A DNA stretch of 64,000 nt from Baylisascaris procyonis (taxonomy: Eukaryota; Nematoda; Chromadorea; Rhabditida; Ascarididae). Numbering within the stretch: position 1 is the stretch's first letter; every line of letters starts with the position of its first letter. Position numbers and translations under genes: made by a program. Under the pieces are notes generated by a model, which saw only the letters and a program-made list of their open reading frames with translations, was not told where the DNA came from and did no database searches. Location: the NCBI GenBank assembly GCA_037389465.1, contig JAZARR010000105.1:3844001-3908000 (forward strand). The letters run 5' to 3'. Below are positions 63,987 to 64,000 of the stretch, piece after piece.

Positions 63987-64000
63987 TACAACGAATGGAG

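Noticed and set aside
1..64000. CRISPR arrays, prophage, rRNA or a spliced-leader RNA gene
   Set aside because: No regular spaced repeats, no rRNA-like sequence, and no copy of the SL1 sequence on either strand was noticed.

Overview
The window looks like nuclear DNA from a nematode, probably a parasitic clade V (strongylid-type) species. The proteins that can be read are nematode or animal families: innexins, a complex I subunit matching C. elegans NUO-6, a Pol III subunit, an F-box protein and a saposin-domain protein. Genes are split by many introns of 0.1 to 3.4 kb with TTTCAG-type acceptors, and gene density is low, about seven or eight genes in 64 kb. The DNA is AT-rich, with long TA microsatellites and scattered poly-purine/poly-pyrimidine tracts. 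No rRNA, tRNA, CRISPR or bacterial features were seen. All gene models below were built by hand from splice signals, reading phase and protein-family motifs.

Layout, left to right. About 0.46-2.5 kb (+): the 3' part of a saposin-domain gene. 8.9-14.8 kb (+): an F-box gene with a leucine-rich-like C-terminal part. 15.97-17.28 kb (+): scattered coding-like segments including a membrane helix, status uncertain. 19.4-21.3 kb (-): NDUFB4/NUO-6. 23.0-24.1 kb (-): an RPC7 (POLR3G)-like Pol III subunit. 26.9-31.7 kb (-): innexin A, 8 exons. 31.8-41.2 kb: an apparently gene-free stretch between divergent innexins. 41.2-49.6 kb (+): innexin B, 7 exons. 53.6-63.8 kb (+): innexin C, 10 exons. Intron 4 of innexin C contains a separate same-strand set of exons (55.65-57.06 kb) with its own poly(A) signal.

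The main theme is an innexin cluster: three complete gap-junction genes, two of them tandem duplicates (B and C) that share splice positions and much protein sequence, and a more diverged one (A) on the other strand. All three keep the two-cysteine pattern in each extracellular loop and the YYQW signature, so all could be functional channel subunits. C. elegans also has a three-innexin cluster on chromosome I (inx-15, inx-16, inx-17), and nuo-6 is on the same chromosome, so this may be conserved linkage; that is inference. The most unusual points are a non-GT (AT) donor in innexin A, a GC-AG intron in innexin C supported by reading phase, and the nested multi-exon orphan in innexin C, which begins with a sushi-like cysteine pattern and carries one homopolymer frameshift.
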